DNA of 64,000 nt from the NCBI GenBank assembly GCA_025618425.1, contig CM046833.1, positions 5,848,356 through 5,912,355 of the forward strand. The letters are read 5' to 3'. Position numbers and translations under genes: made by a program. Origin of the DNA: Heliocidaris tuberculata (Eukaryota; Echinodermata; Echinoidea; Camarodonta; Echinometridae). The notes under the pieces were generated by a model that worked only from the letters and a program-made list of their open reading frames with translations, did no database searches and was not told the origin of the DNA. Positions 37,601-52,600 of this stretch are shown in pieces (position 1 is the stretch's first letter; each line of letters starts with the position of its first letter).

Positions 37601-40600
37601 TGACTCGTAACAGCCAGCTGAAATATTAAAGCATAAAATGCACAGGATTGTGCATTATACTATAGTTAGGAGCACTTGCAAATAATAGCAACAGTTTTTC
37701 ACACAATAGCACCTAAAAATCCTACATGGTCCAATGCTGGAACATAAGTGACATAATAGCAATCGCTATAATTTGAAAGGTTGTGAAGTGATATTGTGTA
37801 ACATAAATTTTGTGTCTTTGACCATTATTATTATTATTATTATTATTAAGTATTTGGCGTCACCTGTGCCTGGGAGGGGAAAAGCGAACCGAATCACTGT
37901 AACCCTCGGGTCTCTCCTCCCGATATAACTGATTGGGATGTGCAGGTGTACCACTACACCGGGGTTTCCCCCTACTCTTATTCGAGGAGTGTAGTGGGTT
38001 CTTAACGTGCAAAGGTGGTGACTTATGACATTTTAAGAACAGGACTTAAGATATTGTTTCTACTTCATATCATGTCTACACAGAATCGAAATTCAAATAA
38101 TACCTGATGGCAGAGTATCGCTGGAGACCATGTATATGCCATTTGGTCTAAGGTAATCATTGGGTCCTACTGTCACGTTGCCTTCTCCAGTGTATTTGTC
38201 CACCTTGAGGACGCTCTGCACACTCCAGTCCGTCCAATAAATAAACTGACCAAGAACAGCCACATCGAAGGCATGGAGGTCACGTCCGAAAGCAAGGACA
38301 AGACGGCGGTGGCGACCGTAAAAATCAGCCGTCTCAAGTCGCTCGAGACCACCATCACACCAGTACAGCCGATTACCTGATAGAAAGGCAGTTCGATCCA
38401 GAGATATAGGTCGAGTTAAATGAACTATCGTAATTTTTATGGCATCGTTTTTCACCCATATGCTTTTTCTTTCTTTCTTATAACGTATGATCTGTATATG
38501 CATGCTTCAAACTTTCCAAAGCCTTGGCTTCACGAGAGGTTTATTAAGAAATATTCAGAAGCTGTTGATTTTTTTTCAAAAATTAGTCTCACCAACAAAG
38601 CTCTCCTTATAGGCAAGGGTACTTTAGTTTACTTTTACGCGGACCTATTCAATATCATATAGAGTAAATCCAGCTTATGATGAAGTTCCCCAAGACATCA
38701 TACCAATGAAAATTTTCGAATGAAAGCAAGAGAGCTACATGATGCCAAAAGTGTAAGAAAGAATGAAAACAAAATGAACATCAGCAGGAAAAAACAGCAG
38801 AGGTTACACTGCAAAGATTGCGATAGATATCAAATAGCAAAATAATTCATTTCTAAGGGCATAGGGATACATAGGCGCTTTTTTACCGTAATAATCGATA
38901 GTGAGTCCGTTTGGCCATATGAGGGAACCAGACACAATGGCTGATCGCTTGGTTCCGTCCATGTAGGCTCGTTCAATCATTGCATTTTCACCCCAGTCTG
39001 TCCAAAACATCGTCCTGGGTTATTAGACACAAAAAAATATTTCAAGTGATCTAATCACCCCTATATACAATTTACAGTCAAAGATAGCACTTTTAAATGC
39101 TGAGAGAAATTGCGTGGATAAATCGGAATTGTCTTAAATCTGTTATCCAGATATTATTAGTGAAAATACCGACCAGCTGGCAATCAATTGAACTGAGAAG
39201 AAGATACTCTTAAATTTGATTTTAGGTATATTTTACTGACGATTAAGATATCTGAGAACTGGGAATGCTATTAGAAACAGTGGCGTATGGCCACCTCCTC
39301 CAACTTGAAGGCGAAGCATCCCAAGGGGAATCAATAAACCTTGAAATCAGTCTACGTAAGTTAGGCGGCTCTAATACGATACAACACGCCCCCCCCCCCC
39401 CCCCCCCCCCCCCCCGTTATGGTTAATGGTTTCTGAGAATGCCTATTTTGAATGATGAAATAGATTTAGCTCACAATCTACAGCACAGCAAGGATACCAC
39501 ATTAATATGCAATATCACACTGCCATGCAGACTTTTATTAGTCACATTCACACGAAGGAAGTTAAACTTTTATTAGTCACATTCACACGAAGGAAGCTAA
39601 ACTTAAGTTTATTTTGTAACTGCAAAACTTTAAGTTGTCTTGTAGTTATCTTGTAGGTTCAGACCGTATGAACGGACTAGTAGTTTCGAAACTTTAAGTT
39701 TACTTTTAGTTCTAGAACCACAAGCGAGCTTGTAGTTAAGGCCGATACTCCGTCGCAGTTAACGACCGTGCGGACAGAATAAACCTAAGTTTAGCAAACT
39801 CCTTTTTCACCATGACCTCTTTGTTCATGTTAAAGGATGATCGCTCGACTTGTAATCTCAGAACAACGAGCGTCGTTGTTTCGGGCCCATGTGAACCTTC
39901 GTCGTTGTTAGTGCGTCGTTGTTTCATAACTTAAAGTTTCGAAATCTCAAGTCCCGTACGAACGCAGCTAATATCAGGTCTGATATCCAATACCCTTTCA
40001 CTGGATGCAAAACAATGGCTCTGGGCTTGGACAAGCCTCGAATCAGTGTTTTGTGGTTTGAGCCATCAAGATGAGACACAGAGAGGGTCTGGGTGTCCAC
40101 GTCAGTCCAATAGAGAAGCCTAGATATGGAGTCTACAGCAATGCCATCGGGGTCTGAAACAAGGGGGAAATAGCAAGCGTTGTAGGTAGTGGACTTTAAT
40201 TTCTCTCAAGGTTTTGTAGAAATGTCATTATGAAAATTTGAAAGATTTACTTTCTGGACTTTTGAGATTCCTTTCCTCTATTGCAAAGGTTTACTAGCAG
40301 GATGGCATCTTATTCAGTTTATCACAGTCGATTGTCTTTAATGGCAGCGAGGTCGACCAAAAAACATTTTTTTAATAGAATAATTTTTTTTTAATATGTC
40401 TGATCTTACAAGGCGCCGCTGGAATTCAGCTATATACTGCTAAGGGTAAAAATGTTCTCAAGGATTTATGAAGGTATAAGCAGAATAACTGTATTATGCA
40501 TTACAACTGACAGAGGGACAACTCATATATTTACCACAAATTCTTTCTCTTTTTTCTTGTGTGACGTTTTATTGCAATTTTTTTTTCTCTTTTTGCATTT

Positions 40601-43600
40601 GTAGGGTGGGACGCGAAAATTCTCAAAGATTCAAAGTAGGCCTCGAAAAATTTCTAAGAGCCAAAAGTGGGCCTCGAATTAACAAGAAAGGCTTGGAAGC
40701 GCTGTTCTTATGGATTACAGTAAATTACATATAAAATAATATCTTTAAACATTAGCTGGCCATGCTATCGTAATACAGTATTTTATTGTATCCCTTGAAA
40801 TGTGAATTTTATATTTCATCTAGTGTATTTTGATGACGAAATAACAGTTTTTAATGCGTTTTTTTTTCCTCGCTCGCTTCGCCAGCTTGTAAAATTTAGA
40901 AACTGGAAAGACGATATTCGCGTAGGCGTCGTCAACCTATAGTTGTGATCTTTGCTAAAGAGCAAACTTACGTTCAACACCATTCCTAGCAATGACCTGG
41001 TAGTTTTTGCCGTTTAAAGAGGCGCGGCTCAGCGTCTTTGACATAACATCAGTCCAGTAGACTTTCTTCTCGATGGGGTCAAAGGTAACGGCTACTGGAT
41101 TCTTAATGTTCGGAAGGTATAAGGCTTGTGGTTTCAACGTGGACTGCAGGTCTACCTGAAAGATGGCCCTTCGGTATGTGTCGGTTACTAGGAAGAAGTT
41201 GTCTTGAACAAGATCTATCAAATGTACGAAGGGGACAGATATACAAAAGGAAAAGTAGAGAAAAGCAAAAACATATTTCATAAGTGGCGGATAGGCATTA
41301 GGCGATAGAGAATACCCTGGCTATTTGCTAAGCGGACTGAATTGTGCAATTAGGTATGCATATTCAGGGTATGTAATTATCGTGATTATCAAGCAAAAAT
41401 AGGGGGGAATAAATTTGTAAAACCAAAAGCCTCCTTCGATCGTTTTGTGGATGAGGATTGGACAGTGGTCGGGGTAAACGTAATGTTTCGAATGTGTGCA
41501 TGGGTGGGTGCGTGAGTCTGTGTTTGTTTTCATAAATAAAAAAAAAACACTGCATAACTGTCTTTGCACTAAACACGTTAATCTTGCATAACCGTTAAAA
41601 AATGCCAGAAATCATGATCAAAAATAAAGTTCACAAAAGTTGTAAAAGATCGGCATGTGTTTCTAATCTGCAAAAATATCTTACAGCCGCCAGTCTAACC
41701 AGCACATCCATTAAGCTGGATGAACGTAAACAAAACTGAAAATGAAGGGTCGCAAATAGTACCTGAAGCACAAGATCTTCCGTCGTGAGCTAAGTAGAAT
41801 CCAAGAGTGCAATTACACACAAATCCACGTCGGTTATAAGATGAGCTCAGACACAGCTGGTCACAGCCTCCGTTCTGATAACGACATGGATCTTCAAAAA
41901 GAATAAGATTTGATGTTGCACGTAAGATATTGTGGTCATGCCATTTTCTGAAATTTTTATCTACATTTTATCTACGTCGAGACAGACCATTATAATCATT
42001 ATAGTCTGATAACAGACTGACTTAGTTTTTCCTCCGGCTCAAAGCCTACAAAATGCACTTTGTGCCGCACGAAGTCCACTTAATGTTCATTTAAGCTAAA
42101 AATACACCCCTGACAAAACCTTGTGCCGCGCCACGATACGACCGGTAACCTTCCGCTACTCTACGACATGTAAGATACGACCAGAAACCTTACGCCTCGC
42201 CAAAAAACGTAACAAATAATGTAACCATGGGATATCTGAAGTTAGGTTCCGAAAGCTATTACTACAGCCTAGCTGACAGCAGCTCTGTGAACACGGGATT
42301 GCTAAAAAGGTCACACATTATCTATTTATACTGGGGTGATGAATAGATCATCCCCGTCCACTTCCAATATATTAGGGAGCATTCGATTTGCACATCGACT
42401 TAAGGCCACCGCACACCTTACGATCGGTCTGCGATCCGATTTCAGAAAAAAATGTAATATTATTTGACAAATCATTTAAAAACGAAAAATATTTTTGATT
42501 GAGGGTCTGAATTGTCATATAGATAGTAAAATCGATGATACGGCCTTTGCCAAGTTTTCTCGTGGGTGGAAAGGCCAAGTCGGCTCCAAGTCGTAGTGAC
42601 GTCACAAAAATCGTACGACTGCCTACGATTTGAAACTAATTTTTGCCTTATTCGCTGTAGAAAGCTGACAGCTCACCAAAACCCTATGTTTAGTATTCAT
42701 AGTACTTTTCAGAACCTGAATAGGGTAGATTTCATTTGTTAAAATGCCAATATTTAATGCCATAGCGATTATTTCACAAATCGGATCGCAGACCGATCGT
42801 AAGGTGTGCGGTGGCCTTAAGTCGACTGGTACAAGATTAAGTGATTTTGAAGATTTGCGCATGCGTCACGTCGTCTCCCCCGTCCACTAGTCAGATCGAC
42901 AACGCGTCCACCATGGTTTTGCCGTTCTCTCTAAAATGTGAACGTCGTTCTCCGCTATGACGTCGCATGAGGTGGAAAAAGGAATAAATAGGAAATGATA
43001 TAAATAAAAGGTGATAGCATGAATTATAGAAATGCATATGAAAAGATGTGAGAAAGAGAAGATGAGAGAAGGAGAAGAACAATAATATATATATATATAC
43101 AGAAGATAGACAGCAAAGAGAAATGAAGGGAGAAAACACAAAGAATAAAATAAGAACAGATAGAAAGAGAAGACAGATAAGAAAAGATAGAAAGAGAAAT
43201 GAAAGGAGAAAAAGCAAAGAATAACGTAAGGAAAGAAATAAAGAGAATGAAATGAAAAAAAAACAACGAATAACATAAGGAAAGCTATAGAAAGTGAAAT
43301 AAAGGGAGAAAAACAAAGAATAAGCTAAGGAAAGATATAGAATGAGAAATGAAAGCATAAAACACAAAGAATAACGTACAAAAAGATAAAAAGGAGACGT
43401 CATGCCGTTCTAGTTCACGTCGACTGAAATCTAAAATATTTTTAATACTAGTCAACATAAGCAGCCGACGTGATTACGCTTCACCGGTCGACGTGGAAGC
43501 TGTCCACGACCACACGATCGAAAACTCCCTAATATTATGCGTGTCGTCGGCGGGGCGTATTGCAAGAGGTCTCACAAAAAGGGGTCTCACACGTGCGAGT

Positions 43601-46600
43601 TTCTGCTTCGCATGAAGAAGCGCCGCCGATTCTGATTAATTTTCACTGTTTTTCATCAGTCTTCAGCTGAGCGTACCGTGTGAGGCTTAAAGTGTGAGAC
43701 ACCCCTAAACGGCTGGTCCGATCTCACCGATAACGATAATTATCAAAAAAATATAGTGTGCACATAATTTACCGATAACGATAACTATAAAAGTAGTCAG
43801 ACCTCACCGATTTTCGCAACGATAAAATCGTTTTTTGAAAAGTTTGAAAGTTCGGTTTATTTTACCTGACTGCTAAGAAAACAGGGGACCGACGGCTTTA
43901 AGTCCTCTCCGAGGGACTTTGTAATGAGGATTAATGCCCTACCAAAGTTGGGTTCGAACCCGAGTCCTCCAGTAACGAGACCACTGCTCTACCATTGAGC
44001 CATCGCGCTTTTTCTGTCGATTAAACACTAAGGACACTGCCCCCATATCTTCTTCTGCCAATGACGTCACATCAAAGGAGTGCAATTAGTGGCTCACAGA
44101 ATTTATAGTTGAGATCTGTCCTAAGAAAATTGATGGCCTATATACCTATTTCAACGAGATGATAAAATCGTTGGGGCAGGCTCATTAGAATAAGTCGCTG
44201 ACTTCTGACCTACAAGGATTTTCAAAGCCTTTTAGACGACTATGCAAGAGGGTAGCGTTTTGGGAACGATTTATCGTTATAGATGTCGTCATCGTTATTC
44301 TTGATGTCTGACCAGCTTTTGATATCATGGACACATATTTACACAGCCGACAGTGAAGGGTCCATATATGAATGTTTGACAAAGCAACAAGTCTGCCTAT
44401 CATATCCATAAATCATTGTAATCCTTCGAGGTTAATAACTCTTTCTGGGTATAAAATGTGCATCTAGAATACATTCATTCAGCAGTGAGTCCCTGGGACA
44501 AATCGCCGCAGATCTCACTACATGATTTGCTTACGGTTCATGATCCTCTGACGGGTGTCCGCGTAGGTTGTAATGCCTAGCATACGTTCCCCTGCAGGAC
44601 GATACGCTAATACTTCCTGTCCAGTATAGCGATTAGCTGCGTAGAGACCACTGCCCTCTCCGACTTCCGTCCATAGAATGTAATCCTAAGTTAAACAATT
44701 AGAATTGAAATACAACTTATTTTTCAATTAATTGTTTCTCTTTTTTGGCCATACCATGTACACGATATGGTACCCCCTTCTTTCTTAGCCCAATTCCCAA
44801 ACGCATAAATATACAAACTTTGGTGCGTCTAAAGAGCACCCCTCTATTTCAAAATCCTCGACCTACTACTACAAGCCAGGACATTATTTTTCATAAACCG
44901 AATGCAAACATTCACTCCTTTCCTCCCCCTGCCTTAGCCTGTACAACCGTGTACCTTGTTTCATATCTAATGACGATCATGACGAATGTATTTCAATGTA
45001 GATATAGATATAAGGATGGCCTTTAGGCGGAAACATGGCAATTCTTACCTTGTACAGGTCGACATCAAGGAAGACAGCATTATCTTTCATCAGGATCTGT
45101 GTCTTATTGTTGCCGAAATAGTCAACTTTATTGATGGTATTGAGTAAAATATCTCCGTAATACAATCTGAAGAGAAAGTTAAGATTGGGGTAGAAGGCAA
45201 GTCATGATATCAGCGAATTTCTTTCTCAGAAAAATATGACGTGGATAAATACATTTACAAGGTATGTAATGTTAGACAACTGGACTGTAATTCTTTATTT
45301 AGGTCTGAAAGTCAATTACCCATTCAAGGTTTAAAATATTATTTCATAATATCAAAGCAGTGTAAAAGGGACACTTATTATTTTGAGAAGGTCATGATTA
45401 TTTTTTTTTCAAATCAGGAAGCAAGTGTTCCTAACAAGTTCTGTAAAAATTGAAACTCTTTGAGTATAATGTGGATTCCTTCAATTCGCTTTCCAAACAT
45501 GACAGACATATCCACTATAAAATTAACATCCGTAAAGAATGATTTATTTGTCCAAATTAATTCTTTTGAAATAAGCATTATATTTTATGAATAGTGTTGA
45601 TCAAATATTGCAGATTCTCTAGATTATACCTCTGTTCTTGGGTGTCGATTGCTAGTCCATTAGGAAGAAAAAGAGGGGTGCTCATTATGACGACACGCCC
45701 AGTTCCATCTAATGAGGCTCGCTCAATCTGAGGAGGTTCATCAAATTGAGCCCAGAATAGGAAACTATCACAACGGCATAAACAAAATTAGTATCATCAT
45801 GCTAACTTTGATAAAATTAATTTGTTTGTTTTGCCAGAAAAAAAATCTTGAAAAGGAATCCCATTTCAAGAACATTTATTGTATTTCATTATCAATCACT
45901 GATCATGCTGATGCGGGTGTAAGAATAATGATAAGCGAAGCATAATGATCAAATCACCTATCAAGATACCACTTTTCCCGACTCTGAGATAGGATGTGAT
46001 GATATTATGAACATCATATCTATAAATGATATTCTCAGTTGTCACACTGTGCTATCATTTTCATTCGACGTCACTGTCTCTGGGTTTTTTTTTTAATCTA
46101 AAGCTCACAAAAAAATTCTTCCCCCCAAAACGAAATTATTCTGATACATGACATGATCAATTAACGCTAACGTATGTGTCTTACATCAATGAGAGAGTAT
46201 CGTAACTTTTACAATTCTAGATTACAGATGACAAAGTCTTTTGTGAGCAAAGAATCAAAGAAGGGACCCACTTTTTTTCTGGATCGACGGCAAGGCTCCT
46301 AGGCTCGATGACATCGTCCTTGATAAGCGTTGTTCGGTAAGATCCGTTGTACTTGGAGACCTCAATGGTACCCCTGACAGGGTCGGTCCAATACAAGTTT
46401 TTTGTTATCCAGTCTACGGCTAAAGCTAAAAGGTAAAAACAAGAAATGAAAAATGCCAGACTAAGAAATTATATGGAATGAACGGTGGCTCTTATGACAT
46501 AAGTCGAAACGAGTTACCAAAGTGCGGATGCATGTTGTCTGTTTGCACGCGACTCATTATTTCTTTTGCGTCATTACCTGTGCCAATCGAGCCTGTCAAT

Positions 46601-49600
46601 GTAATGAACTCATATTGTATGCACTGCTGCACATTTTGCAATCATTTTTTAAATGATATCACTTTTTCATGACGCGCAAAAGACCTTATAAGACACTGAT
46701 GCGCCCCTTATGTCAGGAAAGGACAATAATCACTATATTAGACGGGTTTTTAATTGCTCTTTTGCAATATTTAGAGAAGTTGATATTTTGGGGAAGAGAC
46801 GTAAACCGCCTTGGAAAACTTATACCCATCATGAAAAATACGGTAATGCGAGCAGGCGGGACAATGGGTGTAGGTTGGGGTCCTTCTCTTGATGCACAAG
46901 GTCCAATCATTACTTTCACAACTATGACGCCGTCACTTTACCGATCAGTATGTGCCGCTCGGTCTCCCTCCCCCTATGTTCACCCCTAAAGAAATAATAT
47001 ATCCGGTAACTTTAAATCCTCGCAAAAAGAGACATCAGTTGGTCTTTATGGTTTATGAAACAAATTAATAATGCAGGTCTTCATTGAGATGGCAATTTCC
47101 ACATAAACATTCTTTCAGTTTGTAAGGTTATACTGGCACTGACACCTAATTAGAGGGTGATGGTGATGATGGTGGTAGTGGCGGTGGTGATAGTAAGATA
47201 ATAGTGATGATGATGATGATGGTAACAGGGCTTATTTTACCGTCGTACCCTGTACAGTCCGGATTCCACCCGTCACAAATTTGACTGGTTCACCGTCTCT
47301 GAGGGTCACCATCCAGATACCTTTCTTTTTATTGTCACTGTAGAACACCGTACCATCTTCCACATCGACTGTGATAGCCACGGCATGACTAGTCCCCTCG
47401 AAGAAGGTGGTTGCGTTATGCATTTCGGCAACAGGGGCAATAAAGTCGGGGAAGTTGATAGGGTATCGATAAAGTTTGGACGACGATGCAACCAAGTACT
47501 GCGGTGGATTTATAGTACCCTCTGTAATAAAAAAAGACAGTATTTGCATCACTTGTTTGTTAGCAGTAGGATGTAGTGACAAAAGGATATATTAGCGACA
47601 TACAAAAGTTCAAAGGGATTGCGTTAGCACACTAATGAACAAAACAAAACTTGAACTGAACGCTTGAAAGCAAGGTTCGGTATAGTTAAATAAAAACTGT
47701 TCGATTAATGTCCCCTAAACTGACATAAATCTTTTTACCTAATTATTTGTGTCGGGGCCGACTATAGTTTACTCATTTGAATAGATATATCATAAATTGT
47801 AGGCCTACAGATAATGATAAACACTATCTATTGGATCAGACACCATCTCATTGAAAAGAAACCACAAAAAATCGGCAAACAGAAAGCTTGTTTTTGAAGC
47901 CTCACCGTCTTCGCATGTATGGCCGTCTGCTTTCAAGAGGAAATCATTCTCACACAAGCAGGTGTAGCCGTTTGGTCCTCCCCCAACACAAAGGTAGCTG
48001 CATGGGTTATTGCTGCATGGCGCTAAAATAAAGGAAACATAAGATATTTTTTGATAACCTATTTCGAGTTTTTAAGATGAAGAAACAATACCGTCACGTA
48101 AAACAAAAGGATAAAAGAGAAATAGAAATTACATTATATATATATATATATAATACCTAAAACTAGCATTTACCTAGGCTATAAGTAAAAGGTTATTACT
48201 AGGTCTCTTGCTATGTCAGGCATTCGGATTAGCAGCTGGTATTTTTTACAGTTTACAATAATTTTATACATTCCAAAATCAGCTTGAACTGCCTTGAGCC
48301 TGGGAAATCATAAAATTTGCGGTTTGTGCGCCGAGGCGTAAGCATAGTTAAAAGCTTTTCTCCCCGCTCAGCTGCAGAAAGCGATTTGACCTTTTGCTGT
48401 TAAATAGGACTAAACATCTTTATGGCTGATTAAGATCACGTTTTAATTCTGTATCTACTAGCTTTAAAAAGAAAGTGACGACAGTTCAAGACGTAAAAAG
48501 AACGACTGATCATCTCCATTATGTATATGGAAGCAAAAGCCTATAAGATAGAAGGAGATCATTTTGAAAATATCAAGCAAAAGCTTGATGATAAAAGAAA
48601 ATAAATTTGAATAGAAATGCAAGCAAATGGTAGTCTGGAGAAACAAATGCTAGCAAGAATGCATGCTTGTGCTTCTTCTCACTAGTTATCACTTGGTTGT
48701 AATATTTGAAGACGCAAGGAATGGTTAAAAAAGCAATTGCTAAGGTTTTACTAGATTTTAGAGATATATAGCCCATTGTTTGGGAACGAACGTAGTTTCA
48801 AAATTCAGGAAAATATGTATTCATAATCAATTGGCCAAAAACCGAAAGGTTTCCTTTCCCTTATTCAGAAATTTGAATTGAAAAACAACAACAACAACTT
48901 ACAATACTCTTGAGGTTGAACATCCGGTGCATAGGTCACGATGCTATATGGTGTATATGCAAGGTCAAAGTCCAGTAGCTTTTTACCAGTCTCTTTTAGC
49001 AACATTATCAGTTTGGGCGTCTTTCTTGCTGTTGCGTAGATTAAATTCTTTTTAAAGAGAGAGACAAATACCTAAATTTGTAAAATATCCGTAGCAACAA
49101 AGACAGGGACGTGTAGGAGATTAAAAAACATATCCAGCTGTATATGTTATTTTCTTTTATTAGTAAGTACAAATCCGCAACAATTTGTAACATATTTTGA
49201 TGGAGGAGATTAAACGCAAAATTTAACGTTAAATATTACCCCCAAGAAAATAATAGATAAAAAATAATGCAAACAAAATCAGGAGTGTCGGAGGCAGCAA
49301 TAATACCGATAATTATCACAAGCACAGAATTTTATTTTTTATTTTTTCAAAAGTTAAATAAAATTGTGGACGATTGTGGTAAGTATGATTTCATGTTTTC
49401 TATATACGTCTTCAAATAGATGAAAAAAAGTTCGATGTACAAGAAAAGATGGGAAATTTATCTGTTAAAATGGTCAACAAAATGATATGTTTGCTTTAGT
49501 GGAGCGCATGGTATCAATTTTCAACCTATTGATAAATATATTATAAGCGAAATAGAATATTTGGCCATTAAATTTTTTTCCCCATGCAGAGGCCAGTTGT

Positions 49601-52600
49601 GTTCTTTTCCCCAAGGAAGCATAACCTCTCGCCCCTGGATCAATAAACCTATTCCATTTTTAAAATTAGTGACACTTCAAATTTGGGGAATAACAAACCT
49701 TCGGTGTGACGCATCAAATGTTCGGAATCATGAGCCTTAGTACTTAATTTTTAGAGGAATGAACCCCCTGCCCTGGTGTTCTTCGGAATTACGAATACTC
49801 CCCGCAAATAGAACCCCTTTTGGAGTAGACATTTTTAATATGGGCACAGCACGTCCCGAGAGCCGAATTAAAGATGGCCAAATGACCAATTTGTTTACAG
49901 TATATTTATAAACCAGTGTGCCAAATTTGGTGCTTTTATTACAAATTTCAAGTTTACTATGCAATTACCATGCCAGTTTTACAGTTTCCCATTTGCACCC
50001 CCCCCCCCTTTTTTTCCCCCCATCACTTCAGAAACATCTCTGCAGGATTGAAACACTCCATTTTGAATTCTTAAACGAAGTCTCAACTAGTTTTGAACCG
50101 TATTTGATAGGGGTTGTTTAACATCTATTTCTACATAAAGTTGGTGTGGTGGCCTGTATTGCAATGTAATTAAAATGTTTTGCCAATTTTGCTATCTAAT
50201 GGGCGATGGGAGTGATGTGATAAATTATTTTTTTTCTGATGGAATGTTAGGATTCTTGTAGTATCAGAGGCCAGTTGCACAAAACTTGCGTTTAAACGCA
50301 ACTCAGAAAAATCAAACGCAACTTTATTTTCAGCCAATCAGAAGTGCGCATAAAGGACTTGCGTTTGATTTTTAGGAGTTGCGATTAAACGCAAGTTTTG
50401 TGCAACGGGCCCCAGGTGAGATATACAACCATTGGTATTCCATGAAGGAACTGTGGAATAGAGGAATATTTCAATAACTGGTGGGATGACTACCTTTCAG
50501 CAAAGGTATGATGTTGGTATCTGATGTGGTGTAGGATATATATCTCTGTCGTACCAACGGTGTGTAAAAAACAACTGAAATCTAGTGGGTTTAATTAATT
50601 TCTTGTATAAATAGTTTTCGGGGATCTGACGTGTGTATCGGTATCGGTATCAGTTATGGGTTTCGACATATTTGTCGTGTCTGAATCTAATGACATGTAC
50701 TGAAATTGGTATTTATTAGCTTTTTTGTTTGTTTTTATTGTTGTTGTTTTTTCAAATTCATTTGTTTATGACCTTACCTCAAAGATTGTTAAGTCAAAAA
50801 GGCCCAGATCACCGATATAGTTCATCAGCGTTCTCCGATGAGCACCGTCAAGATCGCACACTTCTATACGGTTGTTCGACGGGTCGGACTCCACCCAGTA
50901 GAGACTGTGTTGATGACCAGTCAGACCAGTCATATTAGTAGTTTTACGCACATTTAAAACATTTTCTTATTTAATGTCACACGTCCAAGGGGTTTCGTTC
51001 AGTACCTTACCGACTTTATAAAAGATTTCTATTTGGCAGGCCTTTGGTAGCTTAGGCCCATTGATCAGACAGTTCATGTCAAGTGAGCTCATAATTATGT
51101 GACTCAAAAGGAGCAAAATAGATTTACATGAGAAAGGCGCTGTGCAAAATGAACACCGGACTTCCTTGTCATTTCGGTGCAGATCGTAAAACAGAGCTCA
51201 ATACTCAAAGCAAAATCTTTTCAAAGTAATATGTCATAGCAATTATAATAGCAATGGCTAGGAATAAGTCAATGAACAAAGTTATACATATCAGAGGGAG
51301 GTGGGTCATTAATACTTACAGCTCAGTTTCGTAGTCAATTGTTATTCCGGAGGGACGAATAATGTTTGTCGAAACAAGCTGAATACGGCTTCCTCCTGCA
51401 AGATTACTCCTTTCTACCTTAGGCCTTGATCCTGAATCAGTCCAGAATAGGTATCTGCAAAAGTGTTTTGCATGGAAAAGGAAGAATTACAGCTAATCTC
51501 ATTATATTGCCTTTTTGTCCCAGCTTTCGTGATTTAACTGTCTATTTGAGCAGTGTTCAATGTAAGCATCAATCAGTCTGTAGTTTTAAAAAGTTGTTTG
51601 CGTCGGGTCTCGAACATTCGTGGTGAACAATCCTTGAACACCAATGTCTACGTTCGTCAAAGTCATCATCGACATTAGATTTTAACGATATCTGTCAGTA
51701 TTGCCCTAAGAGCATTACACTGAATTCGCAGGGTTTAGGACAAACAGAACCATCGAGTTTTCCAATTGCGCCATACATCATCTTCCGAATTTCCGTTTGT
51801 GCAACTATTGCCGTCGGCTAAACTCCAGAGTATACCAGTACCGGGGAACTTCGGCGACGACTTTACTGAGTGTTTCGGCGAGCTCGTTCCAGGGATTAAC
51901 AGAAGATAAAGAACGTGAACATTATAGAGGAACAATTCAACACTAGTAAGACCCTGTGACCATGTCTTTTAATTTTTCATGACATTTATGATTTGCAGAC
52001 TCTACCTTTTGGAATAATTTAGAGTTTAAAGTTTTTTGTCTTCGAATTTGTATGATCTGGATCATTTTAAACAGAAACAGTCGAGGTATACGAGTCATCA
52101 TTCTTTAAGAATTTTATAAAAAGCTTTTCTTGTGTTGTTCCTATATTTGTTGCTCAAATTATTCATTTTATCATATGAACGGATCCAACGGGATCACATG
52201 TAAATTTGAAAATATATGACCCCTACATGACCTTACCCCCTCGATGGGTGAATGACTATCCCTGTAGGAATATCCAGATCCTCGTCAATAATCAGAGCGT
52301 GGCGCGTCCCATTTTCGTTGTACATTATTATCCAATCGTACGTTGCATCTGTCCAGTACACATTCCCTGTCAACCAATCAACTGCAACTCCCAGAACGTT
52401 GGATGATGTAAATGCATAAAAGACATCAGCCGATCGATTTCTTCCCATTGACCCTGAAGAAAGCATAGGGGTGAAATTAAATTTGTATTAGAGGTAACTT
52501 TAAACACGATGAAAACTACTTTCGAAAAATAAACTCAAGGGCAATTTCAAAGGCCTATTGTACTGCCCATAGAAATCAGGTTCGGATTACGTAATACGCC

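Larger units (their letters stand above)
42371..43535. mobile_element. Larger fold-back hosting MITE A copy 2 and a purine minisatellite
   Basis: ATTAGGGAGCATTCGATTTG at the left and CGATCGAAAACTCCCTAATA at the right are inverted. GACGTC-containing blocks flank the purine tract. Confidence 0.5.

Noticed and set aside
42887..43403. Long minus-strand ORFs rich in Phe, Leu, Ser as membrane proteins
   Set aside because: They are translations of a purine minisatellite with a 50-bp period, not a multiple of three.
43868..44011. tRNA gene call from A and B boxes
   Set aside because: No acceptor stem closes, and a SINE body follows.
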